Source: Phialocephala subalpina (Eukaryota > Ascomycota > Leotiomycetes > Helotiales > Mollisiaceae). Taken from it: DNA of 64,000 nt. The DNA lies in contig FJOG01000009.1 in the NCBI GenBank assembly GCA_900073065.1, positions 66,782-130,781 on the forward strand. The letters run 5' to 3'. The notes beneath the pieces are model-generated. The model made no database searches. It was not told the DNA's origin and worked only from the letters and a program-made list of their open reading frames with translations. A program made the translations under genes and the position numbers. Below are positions 20,480 to 32,398 of this stretch, piece by piece; the stretch's first letter is position 1, and every line of letters begins with the position of its first letter.

Positions 20480-22686
20480 ATGGTGCGAACGACAATCGCG
20501 TGCGCTTGGTGCAGGTAAGCTGATTCAGTGTGGAAGGGCTGATGGAGAGACTGGATGAAGGAGGTGGTGCAGGCACGTGACCACCATCGACCTGAATGAA
20601 TGGCAGGCACGAAATGCAGGCTAACGAGAGGTTTAGGAGATCAAAGATCAAATGTATTCACCAAGGAGAACCCCCTTGTCAGAATTGCCTCAGGAATGGA
20701 CGAACGACTGAAGGAGACTGCATCCTATCTGTTCCAGACATCGTTAGAACAAAGCGACGCAGGACCTCTGAGCATGCCCATGTCCCGATAGGTGGTGACG
20801 AGCAATCTAGAAATGAAAGTATTGATGCTGATTGCGAGAGCTGCGCCCTAAATGGCGTTTCGATCACAAACCATGTCAGTAGGAGCAGCGACATTTGGGC
20901 AGCTACGTCGAGAACCGACATTCTTCAAGCTGCCTCCACGTTCTGTCGGAAATTCCCCGAACTCAGCTTTCTGCATCTCGGTACCTTTGATTTCGACTCC
21001 GGAGATGGAACGATCTTGCTACTGAAGGCTGCATTAATGGCTCTATCTTGCACGAGTGACCAGCAAAATGAATATGTAGCATATGTCAAAACCGGCATTT
21101 CCGGGATGCTTTTGGAACCGCCTATGTTGGAGACTGTACAGACTCTTCTAGTTTTGGCTATGCTGGAATGGGGACATGGAAGGGGTTATAGCGCGTGGAT
21201 GACAACTGGTAGGATCAATCCTAGCTACACGCCCATGAACGGTAGCTGACAGATGTAGGGACTGCCATACGAATGATACAATCATTTGAAACGATGAAAG
21301 GACCAACAAAACTCAGTGAACTGAATCAAGAGATCTACAATCGGACATTTTGGAGCTGCTTCATCATGGACCGGCTGGTGTTCTGTGGGAAAAGCCAACC
21401 GTTCACCCTACCTTTGGAGCAGATGTGCATCCACTTACCTCTTGGAGACCAAGACTTTGCCTTTGGGCAACCCTCGATACCACGAATATTTGTCAACGAC
21501 GATCGTGAGAGTATCCACAATGGCATCGATTATAGCTACAGCATTCTTGTCAGGGGATTCGACATTTGGGCTCGCATTCTCAAATGGGTCATCAATGGCG
21601 GGCGACGGCAGGCCGGCATGACGAAGCCAGTGAACTGTCCCTGGGCGCCTGGCTCACCTTGGAGAAACCTGTTTGATGATCTCAATCGCTGGAGGCAGAT
21701 GCAGCAACCACGAATGAGGTACCCAGATGTCCGAGCCGCTGGTCACGTGTCGCTTCGTCAAGGAGAACAATTTACGTTTATCAATTTAATTTATTATGTC
21801 AGGTAAGCAATGAAAGACATCATCAAACTCCCTCTTACTGATATGGGCAGTATCTTGTTTCTCGGCCGAGAATACATTCCATTTCTTCCAACACCCGACT
21901 CAGTACCAAAAGGTCCCGTCGACCCTCCCTTGTTGGAAGCTATGGCTCCAGAAGGTTGGTGGGCAGAGAGAGCTTACCAGCTCTTTAACGCTGCAGGGCA
22001 GATAACGAGCTTGATAGAGGAGCTGGAGGCCCTCGGCTCACCTCTGGTAACTCCGTTTACTGGATTTTGCGTATTTTCTGCAGCAACGATGAACGCCTAT
22101 GTATCGAGCTTTCCAAGAATGAACCATGGAAATAGCCAAGGGTTCGCAGAAGAACTATTAGAAATCAATATTCAATGGCTCTCGAGCTTCAAGAAGGTAT
22201 GGCCAATGGGAAATGGCTGGGTAAGTTGCGCCTTCCAACTTATAGGTCATTGCTGACATTCAGCAGTTCAAGACCATTGTCCACACGCGCAGCCTCTACA
22301 CCAAGGCAAGCAGAGATCGCCAACGCTTCCAGGGTAAAACCAGAGCTGACTTCGAAGCACTGGAAGCTTCCATCCATGATTCCTCTGGAGTATCTCCACT
22401 TCAAGAGGATGATGCTCCAGCTGCGGGATCAGAGGGTCATAATCCTAACCAGACGACGGGACATGAAGCGGAAGCTGCACTCGGACTACAGCAGCTATCT
22501 CATCCTCCTACCATTCCTCAGCCATTGATGTCCCCCTTGGACGAAATGGTTCCTGATGAGCTATCCATTTTCAATAATCAGTGGAATCATGTGTGGCCAC
22601 TTTGGGGAGAACAACAGTCCGGTCTAACTGCCGCTGGGTGCTTCCAATTCGACTATGACTTTGCCAGCGGCTATCAACATCTGTGA
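20480..22686 (+). CDS. Zn2Cys6 fungal-type transcription factor
   Basis: Five exons (20480-20514, 20637-21208, 21259-21802, 21851-22220, 22264-22686) give 647 residues. The first intron splits the zinc cluster, and joining restores C8-x2-C11-x6-C18-x7-C26-x2-C29-x10-C40. The last spacing is longer than the usual six to nine. Basic residues R12, R13, K15 and K17 sit where DNA is contacted. The fungal-specific middle homology region follows, with G-R-G-Y-S-A-W near 195 and F-W-S-C-F at 233-237. It is nuclear and DNA-binding by family. The ATG is the first after an in-frame stop. It is divergent from the type-B carboxylesterase, which is its most likely target. The last acceptor is a CAGCAG, so isoforms differing by one Gln are possible. 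Confidence 0.88.
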
Positions 22687-23575
22687 ACAATCTCGTTATT
22701 GTCGAGTCGTCACATCTGGGCCATAACCGGTCTTCGATCGCATGTATTGTCGTCCCAAGGTTTGCAACGAGGCCAGAAAGAACCCTCACAGAAGGGACAC
22801 GAATAAGCGACCTTGCCTCTTCATATCGTCACGATTTTTTCTGTGTTGAAATCGTTCATCGAAACATTTTGGCATCCCCCGCTCTTGTCAGAATAGGTTT
22901 AAAGAAGTAGCTTTGTTCTAGACAACAGGCATGAGCAAAATTTATATATAGAGAACATAGTAACTATAACTGTTTCTCAAGGGCGCCACAAGAGGATCAA
23001 TTCTTCATGCTCGAGCTGAGATCGGCGTGCTCCGGGCTCAGCTCTCGGCTTGTGTTTGAGCAGCGACTGCTCAGATCCAAAGACGGAAATAGAAAAGTGC
23101 TCATGTCGAGATTCTGATGTGGGATTACATGTTATTTCTTAAGTAAGTTAGAGAAATACCTGCTGCACTTCCCAAGCTCTGCACTGTACATACTACCTCC
23201 TACTACATGATGTTCTCAAGGCCAACGTCTCTTAATGGGGTACTTGGAGAGTAACGTAGTCTGGCACCGCGTGAGACAATAAGAACCAACCAATTCCGGA
23301 ATATTTGAAGAGGGAAAATCCACACTCTCTCAAGAACGTCAAGACATTGTTAGTATAATATTTCTCAGGGACTGTGGCAGAATACATTGAGACTTCTAGG
23401 CCTTGTAGTACGTATATTGAATTTGTGTTTATTGAGAACCAAGTCTATTAGTGCAACTGCAGCTCAAACCAACGATGAAATCTATGACCTTTATCCCCAG
23501 ATCCGCGGAAACAATTAAAATAAGCCGAAACAACCTCATTGCAAGAACATCTATGGATAATAAAAAGATGGTCGA
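22687..23575. other. Intergenic between convergent genes
   Basis: This interval lies between the stop codons of the regulator and the secreted carboxylesterase and must hold both 3' ends. I see no gene, repeat or RNA in it. Confidence 0.5.
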
Positions 23576-25282
23576 TCAACCCAGAAAGCTGATTTCCAGG
23601 TCCAATAGGCTTGTTGCATTGGCGCATCCTGCATCATAGAGCATCGGGAAGGCAAGATTCAAGCCCGTAGCATTATCAAATCCAAGACGGATGAGCGTCT
23701 CCTCGGCAGGGTCGTACAAAGGCCACCCGTAAGTCGTCAACCCATTAACAGGATCCTTCGCAAAAGCAACCCACGCGCCTCGAATGTAAGCCGTGAAGGT
23801 GATTTCGTCCGCCGTGACGTTCACAGTAGAGAACGAATTTGTGGTTCCAAAGATCAAAGGCAGTTCGATACCGTGGTACGCGCCTGCTTCCGAGCTGATA
23901 TCGAGGTCCGGGAAGACGGCGAACCAGCGGAATCGCCAGGTAGGGTTATTGGCTGCTAGGCTGTAGTTTGCGCGGAGGCCAGAGGGACATGTATACCCGG
24001 AGAGCTCATACATGTCCCAGACGGAGTCAGGAAAGACCCCGCCGCTTAAAGCGAGCTCGGTGCGGAAGAGCCCGGACTCGTAGTTGTCGTTCCCAACCAC
24101 AACGGGAATGCTGGCGGGTGTGAGGTTGGAGTAGTTGGAGAAGACGATAATGTCGTCGACTGTTGGGCCGAAGGCGCTCTGTGCAGCGTTGATGCCGGAT
24201 CGGGGAACGGCGGCCAAGATTGAGTTGACGTCCACGTTCCGCATGCATGTGAGCAGCGTTGCAGAATCGGTCGAAGCATTTCCACATCCTACAGCCGCAG
24301 TGACATCATACCAGAATGCTGCTGAATCGTTTGCGGAGTAGGGTAATGTGAAGCTGTCGATGGTTCCTGATTCTAGGATCATACCAGCTATGATTGGGTC
24401 GCAGGCCCATGCATAGGAGTAGAAGTCTGTCGACGACGAGCCCGCTGATTGTCCAAATAGAGTGATCCTTGCTGGATCTCCGCCAAAGTTTGCAATGTTA
24501 TCGCGGACCCATTCTATTACAAGTCGTTGATCCAAGAAAGCGAGGTTATCTTGGGCCGTAGGATTTCCTGGAAAACCTAGAATAGACAATCGATAGCTCC
24601 ACGCAATCAATTATTAGTAGATGCTTAGACAGACAATAGATAAAACTTACTTGAAATTTACAATAACGACATCTTCCTGATCCGCAAGGACACCTCCGTT
24701 GTACACACCGATTGATGAGCTTCCGCCTTCAAAATCTCCCCCATAAATGAATACCATAACAGCCTTCTGCGACTCTCCAGATTGAGGTTTCGTCCAAATG
24801 TTCAAATACAGACAATCCTCGCTGTACACTACATCTGGGCTTGTAGTGACGGCAAGAAACTCGAGTCCAACCTCCGTGAGATTGGCAGCTGCAACTTCAG
24901 CGGCCGTGGGAGAACTCCCTGTTGATGGCAATGCAGGGCATGTGAACCCCTAAAATGGCATATGTCAGCCGGCGTATGTAAGTGAGGAGGAATCATTTTG
25001 TATGATAAGGTAACGCACGAAGTTAGAGCCATTGATCAATGAAGACCCAGCAAATTTCACCGGCGCCGCGAATCTGAGATCTCCTATGGGTGCTTGTGCA
25101 TAGGGAATCCCGAGATACTCGGATACCTCTGGAGCGGTTGGTGCCGCATGGCCGGCGACGGGTCCGCTGCTGGTCTCGACGATTTGACCAACTGTAAAAT
25201 TGGTTTGTCTGCGCTGGAACTGTGGGGAAGCCCAGCTGGCTAAAGAGAGGGATAAAGTTGTAACAATAGTGAAGAGTTTCAT
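23576..25282 (-). CDS. Secreted type-B carboxylesterase/lipase
   Basis: Three exons (25282-25019, 24949-24651, 24596-23576) with introns of 69 and 54 nt give 527 residues. The N-terminus M-K-L-F-T-I-V-T-T-L-S-L-S-L-A-S-W-A-S is a signal peptide, followed by a Q-R-R site that may be Kex2-processed. The family motifs follow in order: G-I-P-Y-A-Q-A-P-I-G-D-L-R-F, E-D-C-L-Y-L-N-I-W, a variant oxyanion Y-G-G-D, G-Q-S-A-G with Ser238, a Glu in D-N-Y-E-S-G, and a His in G-A-Y-H-G-I-E. It should be an extracellular ester hydrolase acting on lipids, aryl esters or plant wall esters; the exact substrate is not readable. The second intron rejoins V-N-F-N-Y-R-L, which confirms the splice. Its relative at 25.6 kb is on the opposite strand and broken. 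Confidence 0.9.
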
Positions 25283-25560
25283 GATGAAATTGGCTCAATG
25301 AATGAATGAATGTAAGAATTAGAAATGAGCGTGAGGATAATAAAGACAGAAGACAGAAGACAGGAAAGACTATATACGAGAGGGAGATTGGGGAGGTGGA
25401 AAGTCCTGCGGGCTAACAACGGGTCGCATTATTGAGCAAACCTGAAGATGCTCGTCGCTAAGCCTCGTGACGTATATTACCCGCTCCAGCCAATGAGAGG
25501 AGACAGAGTGCGAGCTCGCTTCTCTCCCCCTGCTCTGGGCTCTACTCCAAGTCAACGTTG

Positions 25561-26982
25561 TTGCATCAGTATCTCTCGCCGTCACCAAGAATGGAACATA
25601 CTACGGTCTGTCGATAATACGCGTCTTGTTCAGAGGTCACAGAAGATCGGCCTTCCAACCATAGCAGCGTCTATCAATTTTTGAAAGGCTGCTTTCGGAT
25701 CCTGGCAAGCAGAGACGTCGTGGTATGTTGACTCTCCAGCTACGGAGAGATTGACGCTGACCTGACCTAGAATGATGGACCACTCAATGCTGAGACTCGA
25801 GACATTCGAATTGCGCTCGACTTAATACAAGAGGACATCTCAGGCTTCGGAGGAAACTCAGACGAGGTGACCATATGGAACAATCATCACAAGTTGCGAA
25901 ACGCAACCGCTAATGTCTATCGACCCTGACAGATATGCAGTGGAGGGACATGGTAAGTTGGCAGACCAATGCATACGGTAGCGGAGGAGGTAAGTCTCCC
26001 TTTCGCGCCGGCATAGCCTTGTACGGCTCGAGCAATGCAATTGCCAGTACGCATTCTTTCTTTCACCGGGGAAGACCATTACTGACTCCGCTCAGCCAAC
26101 ACCATCGACTGGTATCAGCGCTCGTATCGTGAATAAACCGCACGGACGCAGTCGACCAACTCCAATGCCTCCGAAAAACTTCCTACGACACCACCAACGT
26201 CGCCCAACGAGACCTCTTCTTCTTCATGGCCGCAGACGGAAGCTTCATCCCAATGGTTGGCGGTCGCGCCAAGAAGCTCGGACTCTTCCACCGAATTGCC
26301 CTCATGACAGGAGGCGGCATCAACAAAGGAGACTCCTTCGGTGTACCGGCTGCAACACCGAGGCAGACACATAACACACGGCCTCCAACAAAAATCTGGA
26401 TATACAATCTCGAACAAGACATGGGAGACTATCTTCAAGCTGTATTCAGATGATCCGGTACAAGGCATCCCGGCGTTCACGGGCGAGAAGAGATTCGCGG
26501 AACACAGATACATGTTCAAGCGCCAAACCGTAATCTCAGGCGACATCGTATTCAACAGCAACAGTCGACAAACCGCTTGCATCATGACTGCTGCCGGAAT
26601 GCCAGTATATAAATACCAATTCGCGACACCTTCTTGAACGAGTGCGACTGAAGCTACGCCAGCGTATCTGGGCGCAGATCATGTCACGAACCAACCGTTC
26701 AGCTTCAATCTTCCAGATAGTAACTTTTCCTTGCCATGAATCGGTCCTGGTGCAGAAAGAGGGAAGTTGAGGGAGATGACGAGTGCGATGGCTGTCGCTT
26801 TTATTGCGATGCTGAATCCGAATCGACATGGGAAGAATTATACGCATTGGGCAGCTTATAATGAGAGTGTGAATGGGATGAACTTCGTCTTCAACGTGAC
26901 TGGATCTTTGTCTTCAGAGGATACTTCCAGGAAGGAGGCGATAGGTTGGCTCATCGAGACGCAGGCTGGGAGAGGTCAGTGA
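25561..26982 (+). pseudogene. Third type-B carboxylesterase, broken
   Basis: Family segments occur in the right order but in changing frames. They are K-N-G-T-Y-Y-G near 25590 (N-terminal strand); I-G-L-P-T-I-A-A-S-I-N at 25645-25680; A-L-D-L-I-Q-E-D-I-S-G-F-G-G at about 25815-25860; a degenerate region where the catalytic G-E-S-A-G should be, reading W-N-N-H; F-R-A-G-I-A near 26005; a long well-kept stretch at 26145-26450; K-L-Y-S-D-D-P-V-Q-G-I-P-A-F from 26435; and N-F-V-F-N-V-T-G near 26880. Roughly 100 residues, including the oxyanion loop, are missing between the first two pieces. The nucleophile is also lost, and stops and frame changes occur throughout. It cannot give an active enzyme. 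Confidence 0.82.
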
Positions 26983-27603
26983 GAGAAGGAGAATGTCTTT
27001 CCTCCACGCTCGTACGTACCCCACTACCCCGCAATGCCAAGGTCATCTTGTATATATCCGACTACCAAGTTTCGCTTGGTTCGTGAAACATTGCGCCGAG
27101 ATCTCTATATTATTTTGGCTCCGCATCCGTTCCTGGAACTTTATTCGAGATGAACTGTGGTCTTGTCGCCAAGTTACTGGTGGATAATATTAACTTATTC
27201 CCCTGAGAGCCCCGAAATGGTTGGCAAGTGCCAAGAATGGAAAAATTTGATCTTTTGAGTTCATGAGCCGTTCACCACTCCTCCTTTTGGAGTGGATCTA
27301 ACAATAACCTTCTTTTGACGACTGATTGATTGATTAGATTCATCTAGCGAGCGAAATTCAGAGATGATTGACTGCTTTCATGCCTCTCGCATTCCTTTTG
27401 CTCCGCGGCTTTCCGCTCATGTTCTGTCAATTCTAGTTAATTCCTCCAGTCAGACGAGCATGGTAATTGCAAAATCCACTGCCAAGCACCGTGGGAAATT
27501 ATAAGTTCGGTACATATATGAGATGCATCCTCGAGGTTTTTAACCCCTCAGACGAGTTCTCCAATAGTTTCTTGCCTGTTTGATTCCTCTTGATTTGTTC
27601 ATA
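26983..27603. promoter_or_regulatory. Upstream region of the rhamnogalacturonan lyase
   Basis: This gene-free interval before the lyase ATG includes an ATTGATTGATT repeat near 27325 and pyrimidine-rich DNA just before the start. No specific operator can be assigned. Confidence 0.4.
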
Positions 27604-30329
27604 ATGTTTGGTTCACTTCTTTCTGTCCTTGCCTTCGCCGCCACGGCGCTTGGCATTTCTGTCACAACTTCAACTTCTAGCTATGTCGTCGACTCCGCGA
27701 GCTCCGATGGCTTCAAAGTCACGTTCTCTCGTTCTACTTGTGACATTACTTCCATTCTATATCGAAGCACTCAGTATCAGTATACGAGCACCTACAGCCA
27801 CATTGCCTCTGGATTGGGCTCCGCAACAGTTTCTTACAAGACCGTTGGTGAGTACTCTAAATCAATGTTCTGAAACTTGTCTAACTTTACCACAAAGACA
27901 ACTATGTGGTCGTCACCTGTGTCGCGAAGAACAGCGACTTTGACCTCACCCAATATTTCGTCTTCGAGGATGCAACGAGCCTGATTTACATGGGCACATA
28001 TACCAACTCGGAGCCCACCATCGGAGAGCTGCGCTTCATTTATCGCCTCACCGGCCTCGTAGATGCCTACAAGGAGGGTGATGTTTCGGACACTAGTGGA
28101 GGCACTGCTATCGAAGCCTCTGATGTCTATCTCGTCAATGGCGAAACCCGAAGCAAGGTAAGAACAGACATCTCCAAAATGGCACCGAGGACCTTGTGAC
28201 TGACGCTACCCAGTTTTATTCCTCCGAGCGCTTCATCGATGACGATGTCTATTGCGCGGTTGCGTCCGACTCTTCGGTCCACGCATGCTACGTCTCCAAC
28301 GTCCAGTCTCGCGAGAAGAGCTCCGGCGGTCCATTCTTCAGAGACATCAACCTCAACGAAGTCGGCTCCTACCAATCTGTCACTTACTATATGAACTCCG
28401 GACACGTCCCAACCGAGTCCTACCGCATGGGTTTCCACGGCCCGTATACCATGAGCTTCTCTCGCTCGGGTATTCCGAAAGCCTCAGAAATTGACACCAG
28501 CTTCTTCGCAGATCTTGGCTTGACGGGATACGTGGGCGCTTCCGGTCGTGGTACAGTCACCGGCAAAGCTTCTGGAGTCTCGACCAGCCTTCCAATCGTG
28601 GTCCACTGGTACAACGACAACTACCAGAACTGGATCACCGCTTCCTCATCCGGCACTTTTACCTCCCCTCCTCTGGTAGCAGGGACATACACCATGGCGC
28701 TCTATCAAGACGAATTCCTCGCAGGCACAACCAGCGTCACCGTCACTGCAGGAGGTTCAGTCACCAAGAACATCGCCGCTACCAGCACAGTCATCACTGG
28801 GTCTCACACCACTGTCTTCAAGATCGGAGAGTACGATGGCCAACCATTTGAGTTCTTGAACGGAGACAAGTTCCTGCGAATGCACCCATCAGACTCTCGA
28901 ATGTCCTCCTGGTCCCCCGGAACATTCACCGTCGGCACCACCGCTACGACCAAATTCCCCATGGCCCTTTTCAAATCCGTCAATTCTCCCCAAGCTCTCA
29001 CCTTTACTCTCCCAGCTGCAATCTCGACTGCAGCAACGTTTCGAATTGCGACGACGTTGAGTTTTGCGGGTGGAAGACCACAGAGTAAGATTAATGNNNN
29101 NNNNNNNNNNNNNNNNNNNNNNNNNNNNNNNNNNNNNNNNNNNNNNNNNNNNNNNNNNNNNNNNNNNNNNNNNNNNNNNNNNNNNNNNNNNNNNNNNNNN
29201 NNNNNNNNNNNNNNNNNNNNNNNNNNNNNNNNNNNNNNNNNNNNNNNNNNNNNNNNNNNNNNNNNNNNNNNNNNNNNNNNNNNNNNNNNNNNNNNNNNNN
29301 NNNNNNNNNNNNNNNNNNNNNNNNNNNNNNNNNNNNNNNNNNNNNNNNNNNNNNNNNNNNNNNNNNNNNNNNNNNNNNNNNNNNNNNNNNNNNNNNNNNN
29401 NNNNNNNNNNNNNNNNNNNNNNNNNNNNNNNNNNNNNNNNNNNNNNNNNNNNNNNNNNNNNNNNNNNNNNNNNNNNNNNNNNNNNNNNNNNNNNNNNNNN
29501 NNNNNNNNNNNNNNNNNNNNNNNNNNNNNNNNNNNNNNNNNNNNNNNNNNNNNNNNNNNNNNNNNNNNNNNNNNNNNNNNNNNNNNNNNNNNNNNNNNNN
29601 NNNNNNNNNNNNNNNNNNNNNNNNNNNNNNNNNNNNNNNNNNNNNNNNNNNNNNNNNNNNNNNNNNNNNNNNNNNNNNNNNNNNNNNNNNNNNNNNNNNN
29701 NNNNNNNNNNNNNNNNNNNNNNNNNNNNNNNNNNNNNNNNNNNNNNNNNNNNNNNNNNNNNNNNNNNNNNNNNNNNNNNNNNNNNNNNNNNNNNNNNNNN
29801 NNNNNNNNNNNNNNNNNNNNNNNNNNNNNNNNNNNNNNNNNNNNNNNNNNNNNNNNNNNNNNNNNNNNNNNNNNNNNNNNNNNNNNNNNNNNNNNNNNNN
29901 NNNNNNNNNNNNNNNNNNNNNNNNNNNNNNNNNNNNNNNNNNNNNNNNNNNNNNNNNNNNNNNNNNNNNNNNNNNNNNNNNNNNNNNNNNNNNNNNNNNN
30001 NNNNNNNNNNNNNNNNNNNNNNNNNNNNNNNNNNNNNNNNNNNNNNNNNNNNNNNNNNNNNNNNNNNNNNNCTGCTGCACCGACGAGTATTGATTCGAGG
30101 GGGGTGACGAGGGGCGCGTATAGAGGGTATGGGAATGTTTATGATTGTACGATTCCTGCTGGGAATCTTGTGGAGGGAACGAATACTATTTCGATCTCAA
30201 CGATTTCGGGGAGCAGTGGGACAGATTTCTTGAGTCCGAACTTTGTAAGTTCTGAACAACTTGGACTCGGGAAAGACGTGAAATGCTGACAAGTTGTAGA
30301 TCTTTGACGCCATAGAGCTATTCTACTGA
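27604..30329 (+). CDS. Rhamnogalacturonan lyase, PL4 family
   Basis: Exons are 27604-27847, 27898-28157, 28214-30244 (containing an N-run) and 30300-30329. The start [17 protein letters not shown] is a signal peptide. A large beta-sandwich lyase domain follows, then a small fibronectin-III-like domain ([11 protein letters not shown] near 320) and a carbohydrate-binding-like C-terminal domain (I-G-E-Y-D-G-Q-P near 395; [12 protein letters not shown] just after the gap). The last exon ends I-F-D-A-I-E-L-F-Y, as in this family. It cleaves the rhamnogalacturonan-I backbone of pectin by beta-elimination outside the cell. Without the N-run the protein would be about 530 residues, the family's usual size. 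The GH28 gene lies 0.6 kb downstream on the same strand. Confidence 0.92.
29097..30071. other. Assembly gap (975 N) inside the lyase gene
   Basis: The conserved G-G-R-P-Q segment just before the gap and the A-P-T-S-I-D-S-R-G segment just after it are normally about ten residues apart in this family. The N-run is therefore likely far larger than the missing sequence, unless an insertion sits there. It is a multiple of three, which hides the problem in a naive translation. Confidence 0.85.
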
Positions 30330-30923
30330 GCTGACACTGGACTTTAGGCGGTGAAGGTATAATGACTTCCAAGTTCCGGACAAGAGGATGTGTTTTTTGC
30401 TTCTCTGTACATATTTTATTCTCGAACGTCCTTGGTGGCTTCATGTGCATTTCGCTTGCATTTTCCGCCTTACTCGCGACAAATCCTGACGATGGTTGCG
30501 CCTCCTATGTGGGATGATCTGGATATAATCAATTCCCCGCCTCCTTCGATCTCTTCGCCTGTATGCCGAGTTCAGCGATTTTCTTCTTATTGCAACCTTC
30601 GGCCAAGAAATCTTCTGGGGTAGTTTTTCCGGGGATATGGTGGGGTATCTAAATACCTCTGATTCCTCGGGGTATTGACACCCGAGCGCTGTTCGTTTCC
30701 AGTTGACGTTCGCAAAATCATCTACTTTGGAACAAAAATTGCCCGTTCCGTCGAACCGGTCGGTGGTTGCTGCATGCTGTACCTTGCTTTCGGATCTCGA
30801 GGCTGATATTTCCGTTCCCCAGCTTCCCCGCGTATATTGAGGTTACTACAGTATATGATGGGTTCGCCTACTTCCATTATTAGTGCATTCAGTCTTGCAT
30901 CTACCCACACCTGAAGTTTCATT
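30330..30923. promoter_or_regulatory. Upstream region of the GH28 gene
   Basis: It holds the lyase 3' end and the GH28 promoter. A TATA-like GTATATG lies near 30850, about 70 bp before the ATG. No gene is seen. Confidence 0.4.
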
Positions 30924-32398
30924 ATGTCTACAACTCCATTCTCTGTCAAGTTGTTCTCGGTCCTTGCTCTTCTCCTCCTGGCCTTCATTTCGTCAGTCTT
31001 GGCAGAGTCCGAAACTTCTGCGAATAGCAAAGCACCCATCAAACCTGGCAACAACGATCCTCGGCCAACATGTGTTGTCAAGACTCTACTCAACAGTACA
31101 GACGACACTCCAGTGATTCTTGATGCGTTCAAAAACTGTGGACACGGAGGGAGCATCGTCTTCCTCAACCAGACTTACAACATCAATACTGTCATGAACA
31201 CGACAGGGCTAAGGGATTGCGAGATTGATATCTATGGAACATTAATTGTCAGTTCGCTAGCGTCGCTCCCCTGCTATAGAAGGACGGATTACTGATGTAC
31301 ATGATAGTGGGGCAAAAACATAAGCTACTGGCTGAACAATTCTCTTCCGTTGGGATACCAAAACCAATCTTCAGCTTGGTTCCTAGGAGGAGATAACATT
31401 AAGGTCCGAGGCCATGGATACGGTACTCTCGACGGCAATGGGCAAACATGGTATGACTTCGTCAATGGGGCCTCAAACTACCCTCATCGGCCACACGCTC
31501 TCACAATCTGGAAAGCTACAAACTCTATTTTTGAAGGTTTGAGATTTGTACAAAGTCAGATGTGGTAAGTATCATCCCTCCTGCATCTTAGATCATGGAG
31601 ACTAAGTAATATGATAGGACGATGACAGTAATCCATTCCCAAAACGTCCTCCTCCAAGACATCTACGTCAACTCCACGTCTCATGACTCAAAGCCCGCTC
31701 GAAACACAGACGGAGCAGATACAATGTTCAGCGATCACATTACTTTCAAACGCTGGACAGTAGTCAACGGAGATGACAGCATTTCCTTGAAAGCGAACAG
31801 TACCAATATTGTAATCCAAGATAGCACGTTCTACAAAGGGTTAGGAGTGGCCATCGGGAGCATAGGGCAATACAAGGACGTATTTGAGACGATTGAGAAT
31901 GTTTACGTGGATAACATCACCTGCTATAATACTGCATATGCGGCGTATATCAAGACTTGGACCGGACAGCAAGTTGGTTATCCTCCTAATGGTGGAGGTG
32001 GAGGTTTGGGCTGTAAGTTCCCTCTCCCTCTCCCCCTAGCGCATAGAACTTCATACTGATAACAATCCGAAGATGCACAAAACCTCACCTTCACCAACTT
32101 CAAGATGCACAACACTACCAAAACAGGAGCCTTCTACATCACGCAATGCACAACCTTCTCCGGCGTAGCAGGAGATTGCAACACCTCTCTTTTCAACTTG
32201 AGGGATATTCATTTCACGAATATCACGGGAGATGTGGGGACCAGTTATGTGGCGAGTATGCAGTGTAGTGCTGCTTCTCCTTGTTCGGGGATTGAGATTG
32301 AAGGGGTGGATTTGATGGATGTGGCGACGGTGCCGGAGACGGTGACGGGGCTGTTTAAGTGTAGTAATGTTTTGAATACTACGGGGTTTAGTTGTTGA
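30924..32398 (+). CDS. GH28 glycoside hydrolase, exo-acting pectinase type
   Basis: Four exons (30924-31247, 31308-31564, 31618-32012, 32073-32398) give 433 residues, normal for GH28. A signal peptide (K-L-F-S-V-L-A-L-L-L-L-A-F core) is followed by the parallel beta-helix. The motifs are N-T-D-G at 223-226 and the catalytic pair D246-D247 in N-G-D-D-S. The third motif, usually G-H-G, reads G-L-G at 268-270. The segment Y-I-K-T-W replaces the usual R-I-K. The stretch G-V-A-I-G-S-I-G-Q is like that of exo-polygalacturonases and exo-rhamnogalacturonases, so I favour an exo enzyme on pectin side products; the exact bond is uncertain. It is secreted, N-glycosylation sites are plentiful, and it lies next to the PL4 lyase. 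Confidence 0.9.

Noticed and set aside
29064..30107. Long open frames on both strands across the lyase gap
   Set aside because: They are created by N bases; only the frame continuous with the lyase exons has meaning.
16842..32398. A secondary-metabolite cluster
   Set aside because: There are esterases and a Zn2Cys6 regulator, but no polyketide synthase, peptide synthetase, terpene synthase or other backbone enzyme within the window.
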